Of a stretch of DNA of 64,000 bases, positions 1 to 8,744 are shown piece after piece. Below the pieces are notes generated by a model, which worked only from the letters and a program-made list of their open reading frames with translations, had not been told where the DNA came from and made no database searches. A program made the position numbers and the translations under genes. Source of the DNA: CAYWQB01 sp964460785 (GTDB taxonomy: Bacteria; Chlamydiota; Chlamydiia; Chlamydiales; CAYWQB01); contig CAYWQB010000002.1 in assembly GCA_964460785.1 (NCBI GenBank), forward strand, positions 1-64,000, read 5' to 3'. The stretch's first letter is position 1; each line of letters begins with the position of its first letter.

Positions 1-970
1 AATTAAACCACATGCTCCACTGCTTGTGCGGGCCCCCGTCAATTCTTTTGAGTTTAACCCTTGCGGGCGTACTCCCCAGGCGGTGTACTTAACACGTTAG
101 CTACGGCACAGCCAGGGCTAAGTCCGGCTACACCAAGTACACATCGTTTACGGCAAGGACTACCAGGGTATCTAATCCTGTTCGCTCCCCTTGCTTTCGC
201 GCCTCAGCGTCAGGAGTAAGCTAGAAGACCGCCTTCGCCACCGGTGTTCTTCCACGTATCTACGCATTTCACCGCTACACGTGGAATTCCGTCTTCTCCG
301 CCTACCCTCAAGAAAAATAGTTTCAAATGCAGCTTCACGGTTGAGCCGTGAAATTTCACATCTGACTTATCTTCCCGCCTACGCGCCCTTTACGCCCAGT
401 AAATCCGATTAACGCTTGCACCCTCCGTATTACCGCAGCTGCTGGCACGGAGTTAGCCGGTGCTTCTTTACCAGGTACCTTCAAGTCAGCAGGGTATTAT
501 CCTACTTCCCTTATTCCCTGGCGAAAGAACTTTACAACCCGAGGGCCTTCATCGTTCACGCGGCGTCGCATCGTCAGGCTTTCGCCCATTGCGAATGATT
601 CTCGACTGCAGCCTCCCGTAGGAGTCTGGGCAGTGTCTCAGTCCCAGTGTTGGCGGTCAATCTCTCAACTCGCCTAGACGTCTTAGCCTTGGTGCGCTGT
701 TACCACACCAACAAGCTGATATCCCATGAGCCCATCCTAAACCGCGAGGCCTTTCGGTCCCCCACTTTAATATACAACTGATACAGTCGTACACCACATT
801 CGGTATTAGCGGTCGTTTCCAACCGTTATCCCCAAGTTTAGGGCAGGTTACTCATGTATTACTAACCCTTCCGCCACTAAGCTAATCTAGCAAGCTAGAT
901 CAGCTTCGTGCGACTTGCATGCCTCATCCACGTCGCCAGCGTTCAATCTGAACCAAGATCAAATTCTCAA
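1..970 (-). rRNA. rrs: 16S ribosomal RNA, 5' part (gene runs off the left edge)
   Basis: The reverse complement begins near 970 with GAATTTGATCTTGGTTCAG followed by ATTGAACGCTGGCG, the chlamydial form of the bacterial 16S 5' end. It continues to GTGGAGCATGTGGTTTAATT at base 1, which corresponds to roughly E. coli position 950, so about 600 bases of the 3' part lie outside the window. Universal 16S stretches are visible on the way, for example CAGCAGCTGCGGTAATACGG around 425-445 and GGATTAGATACCCTGGTAG around 160-180. Short open frames inside this region are not genes. The lineage is clearly Chlamydiae, but I did not attempt family placement. Confidence 0.98.
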
Positions 971-1121
971 CGTAAAAAAACTCGTGATATAAAAAATTGA
1001 CGCGGTTTATAAAAACCGCACAAATTGTTTTGGCTTCTTTCTCTCTCTCTCACTGTCAAAAAGCGATGAAACTCTTTCGGAAGAGTCTCTTTTCTCCGTC
1101 TCGTATCGAAGAAGATGGCAG

Positions 1122-1151
1122 ACTATAGCCAACGCCTCTTTTTTAACGCAA
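1122..1151 (-). promoter_or_regulatory. Probable rRNA promoter with AT-rich upstream element
   Basis: On the minus strand TTGCGT (1151-1146) and TATAGT (1127-1122) are separated by 18 bases. An A/T-rich tract at about 1152-1185 sits just upstream, as in an UP element. Transcription would start near 1115 and give a leader of about 145 bases before 16S. The leader contains two perfect small hairpins (1071-1086 and 1002-1019) that may serve processing or antitermination. This is inferred from consensus only. Confidence 0.55.
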
Positions 1152-1288
1152 GCGTTTTTCAATTAAAATAAAATTTAATATCTTCTCCCTAGGGGACTTG
1201 CAGTTAAATTCCTCTCTTTTTCCCTCTGTAGACGGCTTGCTGATTAATCATTTTAGCAGGTAAAATAAGAAAAAGTAGGGGGTTTACT

Positions 1289-1381
1289 GTGACTGATATA
1301 TTTGTGCTCATTGCAATCATTGGAATTTGCTGGCTGGCAGCTTTTATTCTTTCTTTGTTCATGAGCCGTAAAGCACATTAA
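1289..1381 (+). CDS. 30-residue putative single-pass membrane peptide
   Basis: A GTG start lies 6-7 bases after a strong purine tract (AGTAGGGGG), and the frame is open for 30 codons to TAA. It encodes a peptide with a short polar start (MTDIF), about 20 hydrophobic residues that include one Trp, and a basic tail (SRKAH). That is the layout of a small single-span membrane protein with the tail in the cytoplasm. It ends 11 bases before the start of the next gene, so it could be translated with it or act as a leader peptide. No family is recognised. A chance frame cannot be excluded, but the ribosome binding site and the amphipathic layout argue for translation. Confidence 0.45.
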   Translation: MTDIFVLIAIIGICWLAAFILSLFMSRKAH

Positions 1382-1392
1382 AGCGTTTCAAG

Positions 1393-1776
1393 ATGATCCA
1401 TCCAAAGAAATGGGAAGAAGTTTGGCAGCGCTATGCAAAACTCCAAATCTCCCCAAGTCAAGATTTACAAGAAAGCTACTCTCTAGGGAGTGGTCGCGGA
1501 GGCCAAAAGCTACAAAAGACGGAAAGTAAAGTTCTGGTTGAACACCTTCCCTCTGGCCTGACAGCTTCAAGTCATAAGAGCCGCTCCAAAGAGCTGAATC
1601 GCTTAGATGCTCACCGCAAGCTACTTGAACAGCTTGAAGCAAAAATATTACAAAAGCCGACAAAGGCAGAACTGCAAGCTTCAAAAATTCGCAAACAAAA
1701 GAAAAGAAGAAAGCGAAAGCAGACCATCAAAGAGAGCGATAAAAGTAAACCGGAGAGCCTGCCGACCAAGATGTAG
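1393..1776 (+). CDS. Short GGQ-domain release-factor-like protein
   Basis: This 127-residue protein carries the peptidyl-tRNA hydrolysis domain of class I release factors without the codon-recognition domains. The GGQ motif is at residues 36-38 within GSGRGGQKLQKTESKV, followed by the typical segment ending SHKSRSKELNR and a lysine/arginine-rich tail (KIRKQKKRRKRK) suited to binding rRNA. ArfB/YaeJ and the mitochondrial MTRFR family share this size and layout and rescue stalled ribosomes. The sequence here looks closer to the bacterial 'release factor-like' group than to ArfB itself. The 3' end overlaps the convergent methyltransferase gene by 50 bases. Confidence 0.85.
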   Translation: MIHPKKWEEVWQRYAKLQISPSQDLQESYSLGSGRGGQKLQKTESKVLVEHLPSGLTASSHKSRSKELNRLDAHRKLLEQLEAKILQKPTKAELQASKIRKQKKRRKRKQTIKESDKSKPESLPTKM

Positions 1777-2356
1777 ACAGTAGCTGCTCTTGCTCCTTAT
1801 CCAGCCACCCCTCCACTGCAGGCGAAGGAAGTTGAGCTAAAGAGACAACAGACCGAAGATTTGGCGAAGCTTTTAGCTTATCACAAATTCTGCCAAGCAT
1901 CTCTTCACTAAAGCAAGTACCACATAGGTATACAATTGTTACGTCACTAAGGTCTTTCTTCAGAAAATCGCCCTTGACCAACCGGAGGCGCTGGTCCCAA
2001 ATGGGCCGTTCATTTGGTAATAAATTTTTTCTCATTTCTGCGCTCACTTGCCTAGCAAGAGCATCGCGCTCTATAGAAGCTTCTACTCCGATAGCGTATT
2101 TTACTGAGGAAGTAAGAAGCGTTTGGAAAACAGCTTTGCCTGTGCCTGATCCTAAGTCAACAAATACATCTTCTGCTGTAGGGGCAAAGTATCTCAAAAT
2201 ATGCTGAAAGCTATGAAAGGTAATTTCTCCATAGGTTGCCCCTTTTCCCTCTGGATCAATCTGCTGCCTATCCTCTGTAGAAATAGAGTACCCTGAAGGG
2301 ACCTCTTTATATAGAAAATCTAAAGTTTCTTTTGCATAGTCAGTTAGTGAAAACAT
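1727..2356 (-). CDS. DOT1-like SAM-dependent methyltransferase
   Basis: A 209-residue class I methyltransferase. Motif I is VDLGSGTGKAV (residues 66-76) and the acidic ribose-binding residue lies in GVE (90-92). Upstream, TYGEITFHSF (41-50) followed by a hydrophobic helix and DVFVDLGSG reproduces the arrangement of the eukaryotic histone H3K79 methyltransferase DOT1 (YGE loop, then FVDLGSG, then GVE). Bacterial DOT1-like proteins exist and their substrates are mostly unknown. A secreted nucleomodulin role in the host is possible but is only inference; no secretion signal is visible. GGGGAAGAAAAGAG precedes the ATG. The gene is transcribed alone. Confidence 0.75.
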   Translation of the reverse strand: MFSLTDYAKETLDFLYKEVPSGYSISTEDRQQIDPEGKGATYGEITFHSFQHILRYFAPTAEDVFVDLGSGTGKAVFQTLLTSSVKYAIGVEASIERDALARQVSAEMRKNLLPNERPIWDQRLRLVKGDFLKKDLSDVTIVYLCGTCFSEEMLGRICDKLKASPNLRSVVSLAQLPSPAVEGWLDKEQEQLLSTSWSAGSPVYFYRSL

Positions 2357-2426
2357 TCTCTTTTCTTCCCCAAAACTCTAAGAGTTGCTTACATGCAAAA
2401 AGCATTTTCTGCATTTGGAGGGAACA

Positions 2427-3503
2427 ATGCAAGCATCCATTCAGGAACTAAAGCAGTTGCTTTGTCCTCAAGGAATTGAAATGTACACGAACCAGACATC
2501 TGTACAAGGTCTTTTCCTTAACAAGCACTATGGATCTCAAAAGCAGGCAGAAATTCTTTCTTTGCATCACCAACGTATACAAGAGCTTCAGCAGGCTAAA
2601 GTTTGCTTAATTGGCTATCCTTGTGACAATGGAGCAGGCTTAGAAAGAGGATCCAAGTTTGGTCCTATGCACCTTCGCCTCACTCTACATGAAAAAAACT
2701 CTCACTTAATTGAAGACTGGCGTAGAGAACAGATTGTTGATATTGGGGATATCTATGATCACCCCTTACTCAGCCATGACTCTCTACATTCTAAAGAGAC
2801 GCTTGAGAGAGTGCATCAACACCGCTACTCCTCTTCCTATGTGCACCCTGTTAGCCCTTTATCCTGTTTAGAGCGTGTATGTGCATTAGTAAAGATGGTG
2901 AATCCTGAGATTCGCCCAGTGATCCTTGGAGGGGACCACTCTTTATCCCTGATGCCTGTGCGAAGTTTAGCAAAACTTTCTTCATTTGCTATTTTGCATT
3001 TTGATGCTCATACAGATCTACTTTCTACTCGTGGAGGCCTTCCTTACAGCTATGCCACCTGGGCATGGCATGCTAAGCAACTCCTGCCTTCTAAAGCTCA
3101 CCTCATACAAGTTGGCATACGGCAAACACTTCAAGACAAAACTGCATGGGAACAGCAGGAAGGAGTTAAGCAAATCTGGGCTAATGAGATAGAGAAGATG
3201 TCCCCTGAAAATCTTTATGAAGCGATTGAAAGCCACTTAGCTAGCATCAACTGTCATCAGCTATATATTTCTGTAGATATTGACGCACTTTCTTCAGACT
3301 TTGCCTCAGCTACTGGCACCCCTTCTTCGCAAGGCCTACAGCCAGATCTATTGATACAGGTTCTAGCCAAGCTCAGAAAAAGCAAAAAAATTATTGGCGC
3401 TGACCTTGTTGAGGTAGCTCCTTCTTTGAGTCATGGACAGACAGAAGAACCCAAGCGCACACTTGACCATGCCACAGAAATTCTAAAGCAGCTTTTACTA
3501 TAA
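2427..3503 (+). CDS. Ureohydrolase (arginase/agmatinase/formimidoylglutamase family)
   Basis: A 358-residue binuclear manganese hydrolase. The metal ligand motifs are GGDHS (residues 168-172), DAHTD (193-197) and SVDIDALSSDF (282-292), followed by the family signature ATGTP. The ATG at 2427 is preferred because TTGGAGGGAACA lies just before it; an upstream in-frame ATG at 2385 has no binding site. The family releases urea, ammonia or formamide from guanidino or formimino substrates, and I cannot name the substrate. The N-terminal 70 residues are longer than in simple arginases. The gene precedes a pseudouridine synthase on the same strand after a 43-base gap. Confidence 0.85.
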   Translation: MQASIQELKQLLCPQGIEMYTNQTSVQGLFLNKHYGSQKQAEILSLHHQRIQELQQAKVCLIGYPCDNGAGLERGSKFGPMHLRLTLHEKNSHLIEDWRREQIVDIGDIYDHPLLSHDSLHSKETLERVHQHRYSSSYVHPVSPLSCLERVCALVKMVNPEIRPVILGGDHSLSLMPVRSLAKLSSFAILHFDAHTDLLSTRGGLPYSYATWAWHAKQLLPSKAHLIQVGIRQTLQDKTAWEQQEGVKQIWANEIEKMSPENLYEAIESHLASINCHQLYISVDIDALSSDFASATGTPSSQGLQPDLLIQVLAKLRKSKKIIGADLVEVAPSLSHGQTEEPKRTLDHATEILKQLLL

Positions 3504-3546
3504 GTCCCTGCTTGGTAAACTGTTTAGCCAAAATATAGGCTTTTTT

Positions 3547-4392
3547 ATGCAACTGATCGATATCCTCAAAGACAAATTCCCTGATAGCTCTTCGCGAACC
3601 CTCAGACAGTGGTTAAAGGAAGGGCGCATCCTTATGAATGGACAAACTGTCTATAAGGCGACACTTGAGGTCGATCACCATAGTGTCGTGGAGCTCAAGG
3701 ATAAGAAACCTAAAAAATATCGAGGAATGAGCCTTCTCTATCATGATGCAGATATCATTGTAATTGAAAAGCCTGCAGGGATGTTATCAGTTCCTCAAGA
3801 TATCCCTACAAATCCATCTGCCTTGCGCTACTTACGACACTTTTTCAAAACAGATACGATTTTTCCTGTGCACAGACTGGACAAAGATGCATCTGGGGTG
3901 ATGATCTTTGCAAAAAGCTTGCGAGCGAGAGCTCCTCTTAAAGAGCTCTTTTTTTCAAAGCAGTTGACTCGCATCTACTATGCAATTAGCTCTTTCTGTC
4001 CGAGGTCCAAAAAAGACACAATTAAAAGTTACTTAAAAGAATCTCCGATTGGGGAGGTTTCCACAGCCTTTGATTCTGATGCACAAAATAATGCTAAACT
4101 CGCAATCACACACTATCGCGTTGTTTGCCGCTCTAAAGCACGTACAGGCATCCAGTTCAAGCTAGAGACTGGGCGCAAACACCAGATCCGTGTCCATAGT
4201 GCAAGCGAGGGCTTCCCTTTACTTGGGGATACCCGTTATGGAGGCAAACAAAGCTCCCGCCTGTTTTTACATGCCACTTTTTTAAAGTTTACTCACCCGA
4301 TCAGCAAACAAGAGCTTTGTTTCTCTTCCCCTCCTCCTGCTATTTTTCAACCTGCTCAGCCAGCTGATGCAAGCCCTGCAAGTAACTGGTGA
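3547..4392 (+). CDS. RluA-family RNA pseudouridine synthase
   Basis: A 281-residue protein. An N-terminal S4 RNA-binding domain (about residues 1-55, with RTLRQWLKEGRILMNG) precedes the catalytic domain. The hallmark HRLDKDASGV (109-118) supplies the catalytic Asp112, and ETGRKHQIRVH forms the later active-site motif. It isomerises specific uridines in rRNA or tRNA; which ones cannot be told from sequence. The C-terminus is proline-rich. The last 37 bases overlap the end of the convergent 1069-codon gene. Confidence 0.9.
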   Translation: MQLIDILKDKFPDSSSRTLRQWLKEGRILMNGQTVYKATLEVDHHSVVELKDKKPKKYRGMSLLYHDADIIVIEKPAGMLSVPQDIPTNPSALRYLRHFFKTDTIFPVHRLDKDASGVMIFAKSLRARAPLKELFFSKQLTRIYYAISSFCPRSKKDTIKSYLKESPIGEVSTAFDSDAQNNAKLAITHYRVVCRSKARTGIQFKLETGRKHQIRVHSASEGFPLLGDTRYGGKQSSRLFLHATFLKFTHPISKQELCFSSPPPAIFQPAQPADASPASNW

Positions 4393-7300
4393 GCCTCCTC
4401 TGCAACTACATCCATAGAGTATGGATCTATTTTTTGCCCCCACTGATCAATGATAGAACCAAACTTATGATGGTGACTTTTCCACCAAGAAGCTTTCTTT
4501 AGCTGCTTTGCAACCAAGTAGATCCCCGAGCATGGAAGCTCATGATCATCACAAAAAATAAACGCCTCTTCAGGCCCTATTTTTTCAAACAAGTTCACCT
4601 TCTCCAGGCGCTCCATCACAAATTCCTGCTCTTCACTAGCAAGGCTTGTAAGGTCAGCTTGCACTGCTAGAAGGAAAACTTTCTCACTCCAATAGGAAAT
4701 ATCTAACTGAAGCAGCAGCTCTAACCAGAGAGCAAGTAAATCTTTCTGCTTTGTCTCTATTAGCTTCTCTACAAGCAAGCTAGCCCACTTAGGAAGCCGG
4801 TCTACTTGCTGTGATTGCGCATCAGCTACTTCAACAAGAAACTCCATGTAAGAAAGCATTGTAAAAGAGGGTTCCTCTTTAGAAGAGAAGGAGAGCTGCT
4901 TTACGGTCTCCTCTAATACCCTTTCTGGAATTCTTGATGGTTCAATTTTTACTAAGTAGTGACTCAGCATCTGCTTGTCTTCATATCGCACTAGAGCGGG
5001 GATAAACTTGATCTGCTCCTCTAGGCTCAAATGGGAAAATATAGCGTTTCTATCTTTTTCTTGAAGATTCTTCATCCATGCGTATAAACCTTCTCGCACA
5101 TGTCTCTCATCAACACTTTCTAAAAGAGAGACTCCTTGTGTCCAAATCGCTATGATTTGCGCTAACAGCCCAGGATCCGTTAACTCTAAACTTGCCAGTT
5201 GCTTATCTGTTAAAGAGCGAAGGTATGCAATATACACAAATAGTGAGAGGTAATCTTTCCTTTCTAGCTCGCGCCGCAAAATATGATTAAATCTCTTTGC
5301 ATCGATGATTAGTTCTTCTTCTGAAGCATTATGAATTAGAAAAGCAAGGCGATGGCTGCAAATCTCCATATCCACGATGATTTGGATACTTGAAGTACGT
5401 TCTAACTTCGAAGCTATACGACGCGCTTGCACCACTACGGGCAGGGGCATCGACCGCTCTGCATGATCCCAATAGGAGATAAACCATGCTTGATTGTAGT
5501 TTGCTACAGTTTCTAAATAGGACTCAGCAGCTGAAAAAATAAGCGCTTCCTGTTGTCCCCAATCTTTAGAAAGCACCTTCAAAACATCAGACACTGCAAA
5601 GCCTACCTGGCCAGTTTCTTCACAAATTTTTTCTAATTTAGCAAAAATCTGGATGAGTAAAATTGGATTGCGGACTTTTAAAGCGAAATCCAAGCTCTCC
5701 TCCAACAACTCTTTAGAGGTTTCCCCTCTCCTATTCTTAATTTTTTCTGCCAAAACCAATGACTTCATATCTGGAGAGTCAGAGATATGTTTTTCCAGGA
5801 TTGGAAGCTCATCATCTCGCAGAGGAGCTAAAGAACAAAAGACGCCCCAGCAAAACCCTTGAGAGTCAAAAGGGAAGCTCTGGACCCCTTCATTCATGAG
5901 GTAATTGATCACTCTCATTGCAAGGTCTTTCTCTAAGTAGAAACGGCTCCCTTGGGGGTAAATAGAGAAAAGATTGCAAAAGGCTTGTTTATTTTTTTCT
6001 TTTATTGCTTGTCCTATACACCCTTCATAAGCTTCCCAGGTATCTGCATGGTAACAAATCAAAGAGCGGAGTTTATAGGACTTCTCTTTGAAAGCTAAAG
6101 AAGCAAATAAACTTTGCAGAACAGGTTTATCCCACTTGAACTTTGGTTTTTCGTTTTCTGGTTCTTCAGGTATCAACGCAAAGGATTTTGCAAGAGCTAA
6201 AGCGGTCTCTTGATCTCCCTCTTTCAGTACTGCTTGTACTAAAAGATTCCCTTTCTCTCTGCTCTCTTCAATATCGAGCTTATCAAAGCATGCCCCTATC
6301 ATATCCACGATATCTGCCCATGCCTTACTTCCCCTATTGGGAAGAGAAAGAATTTGCTTAAGCGTCTCTACAGATAACGGAAGCTTTCCTGTTTCTCTAG
6401 CAGCTATGTGCACTGCGACCAGAGCATGAGTGACTAGCGGTATAGATTGAGAACGGGTAGCGCGAGCAACGATCTCTACCAGTTGAGGCTCTTTGATCAA
6501 ATATTTTTGATAATAGTGGTTAACTGCCCCTGCTAAAATCGTATCATCAGCTTTTGCATCAAGAGGCAAGGAATCTATAACTTTTGTAACAACTTGTAGG
6601 TGCTCTTTCTTAGACAGGCTTTTTTCTTTATAATCAAAGATTAGGTTTGCAAAAAGAGCTTCTGAAGCACAGCTTTTTGCCTGCCACTTACTTTTTACTC
6701 TTTGCCATAACGTTGGGAAGACACATCCTTGTAAAGCCTCATACCTCTTTGCCACCGCAGCTTTTTCTTCTGCTTCAACACAGGATCTGTATACATCATT
6801 CCAAAAGCTCTCCCTAGAGCCTTTAAAACGATCCATTAATTTTTCAACAAAGCCACAAAACGCCTGCCAGCTGCAAGACGAAAACTGCTGCTGTAAAACA
6901 GATAATAAAATGGCCTCTGAAACCTCTTCTATCTTATAGGTTCGTCCTATGCGATCTAGCATACCTGGGGACTGTGCATACTCCCTTAATAAGTCAGGAA
7001 GGCTAACCTTTGACAAATCATACTCTGCAAGCTTTTCTCTTTGCACCTGACAGATAGACTCACTAAATGGCTGCATCCCTTCAGGCTGAATATGGCTAAA
7101 TGGAAGAAACAAAGATTGGGAAGCAGCATGGACAACTCTTTGGCTATCGATAGAAAGAGCCTCTGCCATGCTGGGTACAACACTATATCCTGATATAGGA
7201 TCAAAATCTATGGACCGTGTTGCTCCATAACAGCAGAAAAGAATAACCTTTCCGCCTTCTTTAACAATCGGCTGAAGGCTAGAGAAGTCGTAGCCTGAGG

Positions 7301-7565
7301 ATAAGATATGATTATCCGATAAAACAATTCTGCCTCTTGCTCCATGAGCAACCAGTATAAAAAGATCATATGTGGCAGAACGCACGCGCTCTGCCTCTCC
7401 TCGTAAAGCACTCGAAAACCCTGCAACTTTTTTTATAGAATATCCTTTAGATAGGATTGCAGACTCCGTCATGATCTTATCGAGGCTGTTCTTCTCCTTA
7501 TCGACAATATTACTCGCCATGAATGTCAATGCACGCATTGGCTTTATTTTACAAACTGTGCTCAT
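4356..7565 (-). CDS. Large protein with caspase-like (clan CD) N-terminus and helical repeats
   Basis: A 1069-residue protein of no recognised full-length family. Residues 66-76 (YDLFILVAHGA, His74-Gly75) and 105-115 (GKVILFCCYGA, Cys111/Cys112) look like the His and Cys strands of clan CD peptidases such as caspases, CHAT and gingipains: a hydrophobic strand ending in HG, then a second strand ending in the nucleophilic Cys. A third strand (RVVHAASQS, about 143-151) fits the fold. From about residue 190 to the end the sequence is almost entirely amphipathic helix, suggesting a helical repeat scaffold for binding partners. There is no signal peptide or membrane segment. It could be a host-directed effector or a cytosolic protease; both are inference. 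Confidence 0.6.
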   Translation of the reverse strand: MSTVCKIKPMRALTFMASNIVDKEKNSLDKIMTESAILSKGYSIKKVAGFSSALRGEAERVRSATYDLFILVAHGARGRIVLSDNHILSSGYDFSSLQPIVKEGGKVILFCCYGATRSIDFDPISGYSVVPSMAEALSIDSQRVVHAASQSLFLPFSHIQPEGMQPFSESICQVQREKLAEYDLSKVSLPDLLREYAQSPGMLDRIGRTYKIEEVSEAILLSVLQQQFSSCSWQAFCGFVEKLMDRFKGSRESFWNDVYRSCVEAEEKAAVAKRYEALQGCVFPTLWQRVKSKWQAKSCASEALFANLIFDYKEKSLSKKEHLQVVTKVIDSLPLDAKADDTILAGAVNHYYQKYLIKEPQLVEIVARATRSQSIPLVTHALVAVHIAARETGKLPLSVETLKQILSLPNRGSKAWADIVDMIGACFDKLDIEESREKGNLLVQAVLKEGDQETALALAKSFALIPEEPENEKPKFKWDKPVLQSLFASLAFKEKSYKLRSLICYHADTWEAYEGCIGQAIKEKNKQAFCNLFSIYPQGSRFYLEKDLAMRVINYLMNEGVQSFPFDSQGFCWGVFCSLAPLRDDELPILEKHISDSPDMKSLVLAEKIKNRRGETSKELLEESLDFALKVRNPILLIQIFAKLEKICEETGQVGFAVSDVLKVLSKDWGQQEALIFSAAESYLETVANYNQAWFISYWDHAERSMPLPVVVQARRIASKLERTSSIQIIVDMEICSHRLAFLIHNASEEELIIDAKRFNHILRRELERKDYLSLFVYIAYLRSLTDKQLASLELTDPGLLAQIIAIWTQGVSLLESVDERHVREGLYAWMKNLQEKDRNAIFSHLSLEEQIKFIPALVRYEDKQMLSHYLVKIEPSRIPERVLEETVKQLSFSSKEEPSFTMLSYMEFLVEVADAQSQQVDRLPKWASLLVEKLIETKQKDLLALWLELLLQLDISYWSEKVFLLAVQADLTSLASEEQEFVMERLEKVNLFEKIGPEEAFIFCDDHELPCSGIYLVAKQLKKASWWKSHHHKFGSIIDQWGQKIDPYSMDVVAEEAHQLLAGLASAG

Positions 7566-7593
7566 TTTTATTTATTTTTCATGAAAAAGAAAG

Positions 7594-7599
7594 ATTATA
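7594..7599 (-). promoter_or_regulatory. Possible -10 box for the caspase-like gene
   Basis: A perfect TATAAT lies 29 bases upstream of the minus-strand ATG at 7565, in the 108-base AT-rich gap between divergent genes. No convincing -35 sits at 17 bases, so this is tentative. Confidence 0.3.
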
Positions 7600-7673
7600 C
7601 TAAAAAATACAAATAAAAAGAATAATCAAAAATATCCCTTGTCGAGAGACCTTTTTTTAGCTAGTCTTCATCC

Positions 7674-8744
7674 ATGTCTAGTGCAACTTCAACATTTATT
7701 CGCCTTTGCATTGCCTGCTCTTTAGCGATCAGCTTTTTTGCAGCATTTGAGGGATATAGAGTCATCATTGGTTTGTTAGCCGCTATAGCTGTAGGAGCCG
7801 GCTTTTTTCTTCCTGTGTCTGTCGGGATTCTTGCGGCAAGCTACTGCATCTTTTCACTGCTCTCAAACCAACTTCCCAGTGTATGGACTTTTCTTCTGGC
7901 CCTTTTTCCCTTATTAGTCCCTAAGGGAAGTTTTTTTAACTTGAAGGACTACCAAAATTACGATGCAGGAAGAGTCCCGCACATCTTCCGGTCCATCTAT
8001 ATGCTCATTCTACTCTTACTTGCAGGAGCTCACCTGCTCACCCTCTCTATGGATGCTTTGCGCTCACCTTTAGCACAACAACTAATCCGTGCTCAGGATC
8101 CATGGTATCAAGCTTTTCCTTTTTTCTCCGGAGCCCTTTTAGCATGTGTTCAGCTTGTGCTAGTTCTATGGCTGATAAAGAGCTCCTTTTCTTTTACTTC
8201 TTGGCTGGCTTCATTTCTGCTCACACTTTGTACGCTGATTTTTGCCCCTAGCATTGCCTGCTTAAGTCTTCTTACTTTTCATTTTATTTTGTTCAAGCCC
8301 AAGACGATTGCCCCTGACAAGACTCCCGGTTTAATTATCTATGATGGAGAGTGTGGCCTTTGTCACCACTTTGTGCAGTTTTGTTTAAAGGAAAATTCTG
8401 TAAAAAACCTGCATTTTGTTTCCTTTCAAGACCCAAGTATTGAGTCCTTTACAACAGCTTACTCTGAGATCCCTTTTTCTAAGAGCGTGGTCTATATAGA
8501 GAAAGGAAGCCCACCCGTTATTCGTATGGAAGCTGTTCTAGAGGTTTTTTTCTCTTTAGGAGGATTATGGGCCCTCTTAGCCAAAGGGCTAAGTATTGTC
8601 CCTCTCCCATGGCTCAATACCGTTTATAGAGGAGTTGCTTGTATTCGCCATAAGTTCTTTGCTCGCCCTCAAGACCCCTGCCCTCTTACGCCAAAAGAGC
8701 TTTCCCCTCTCTTTCAAGTACCAGAAGACTTCTTTGATCAATGA
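7674..8744 (+). CDS. Membrane protein fused to DCC thiol-disulfide oxidoreductase domain (DUF393)
   Basis: The 356-residue protein has about five or six hydrophobic spans in residues 1-207, then a soluble C-terminal domain that begins IIYDGECGLCHHFVQF. DGECGLC (224-230) is the DxxCxxC active site of the DCC/DUF393 family, a predicted thioredoxin-like redox domain. DCC proteins usually stand alone or beside HTTM/vitamin-K-carboxylase-like membrane proteins; here the membrane part is on the same chain. The substrate is unknown. The 3' end overlaps the convergent MFS gene by 7 bases. Confidence 0.75.
   Translation: MSSATSTFIRLCIACSLAISFFAAFEGYRVIIGLLAAIAVGAGFFLPVSVGILAASYCIFSLLSNQLPSVWTFLLALFPLLVPKGSFFNLKDYQNYDAGRVPHIFRSIYMLILLLLAGAHLLTLSMDALRSPLAQQLIRAQDPWYQAFPFFSGALLACVQLVLVLWLIKSSFSFTSWLASFLLTLCTLIFAPSIACLSLLTFHFILFKPKTIAPDKTPGLIIYDGECGLCHHFVQFCLKENSVKNLHFVSFQDPSIESFTTAYSEIPFSKSVVYIEKGSPPVIRMEAVLEVFFSLGGLWALLAKGLSIVPLPWLNTVYRGVACIRHKFFARPQDPCPLTPKELSPLFQVPEDFFDQ

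Noticed and set aside
191..598. Two open frames of 73 and 60 codons on the plus strand
   Set aside because: They lie antisense inside the 16S rRNA gene and are chance frames.
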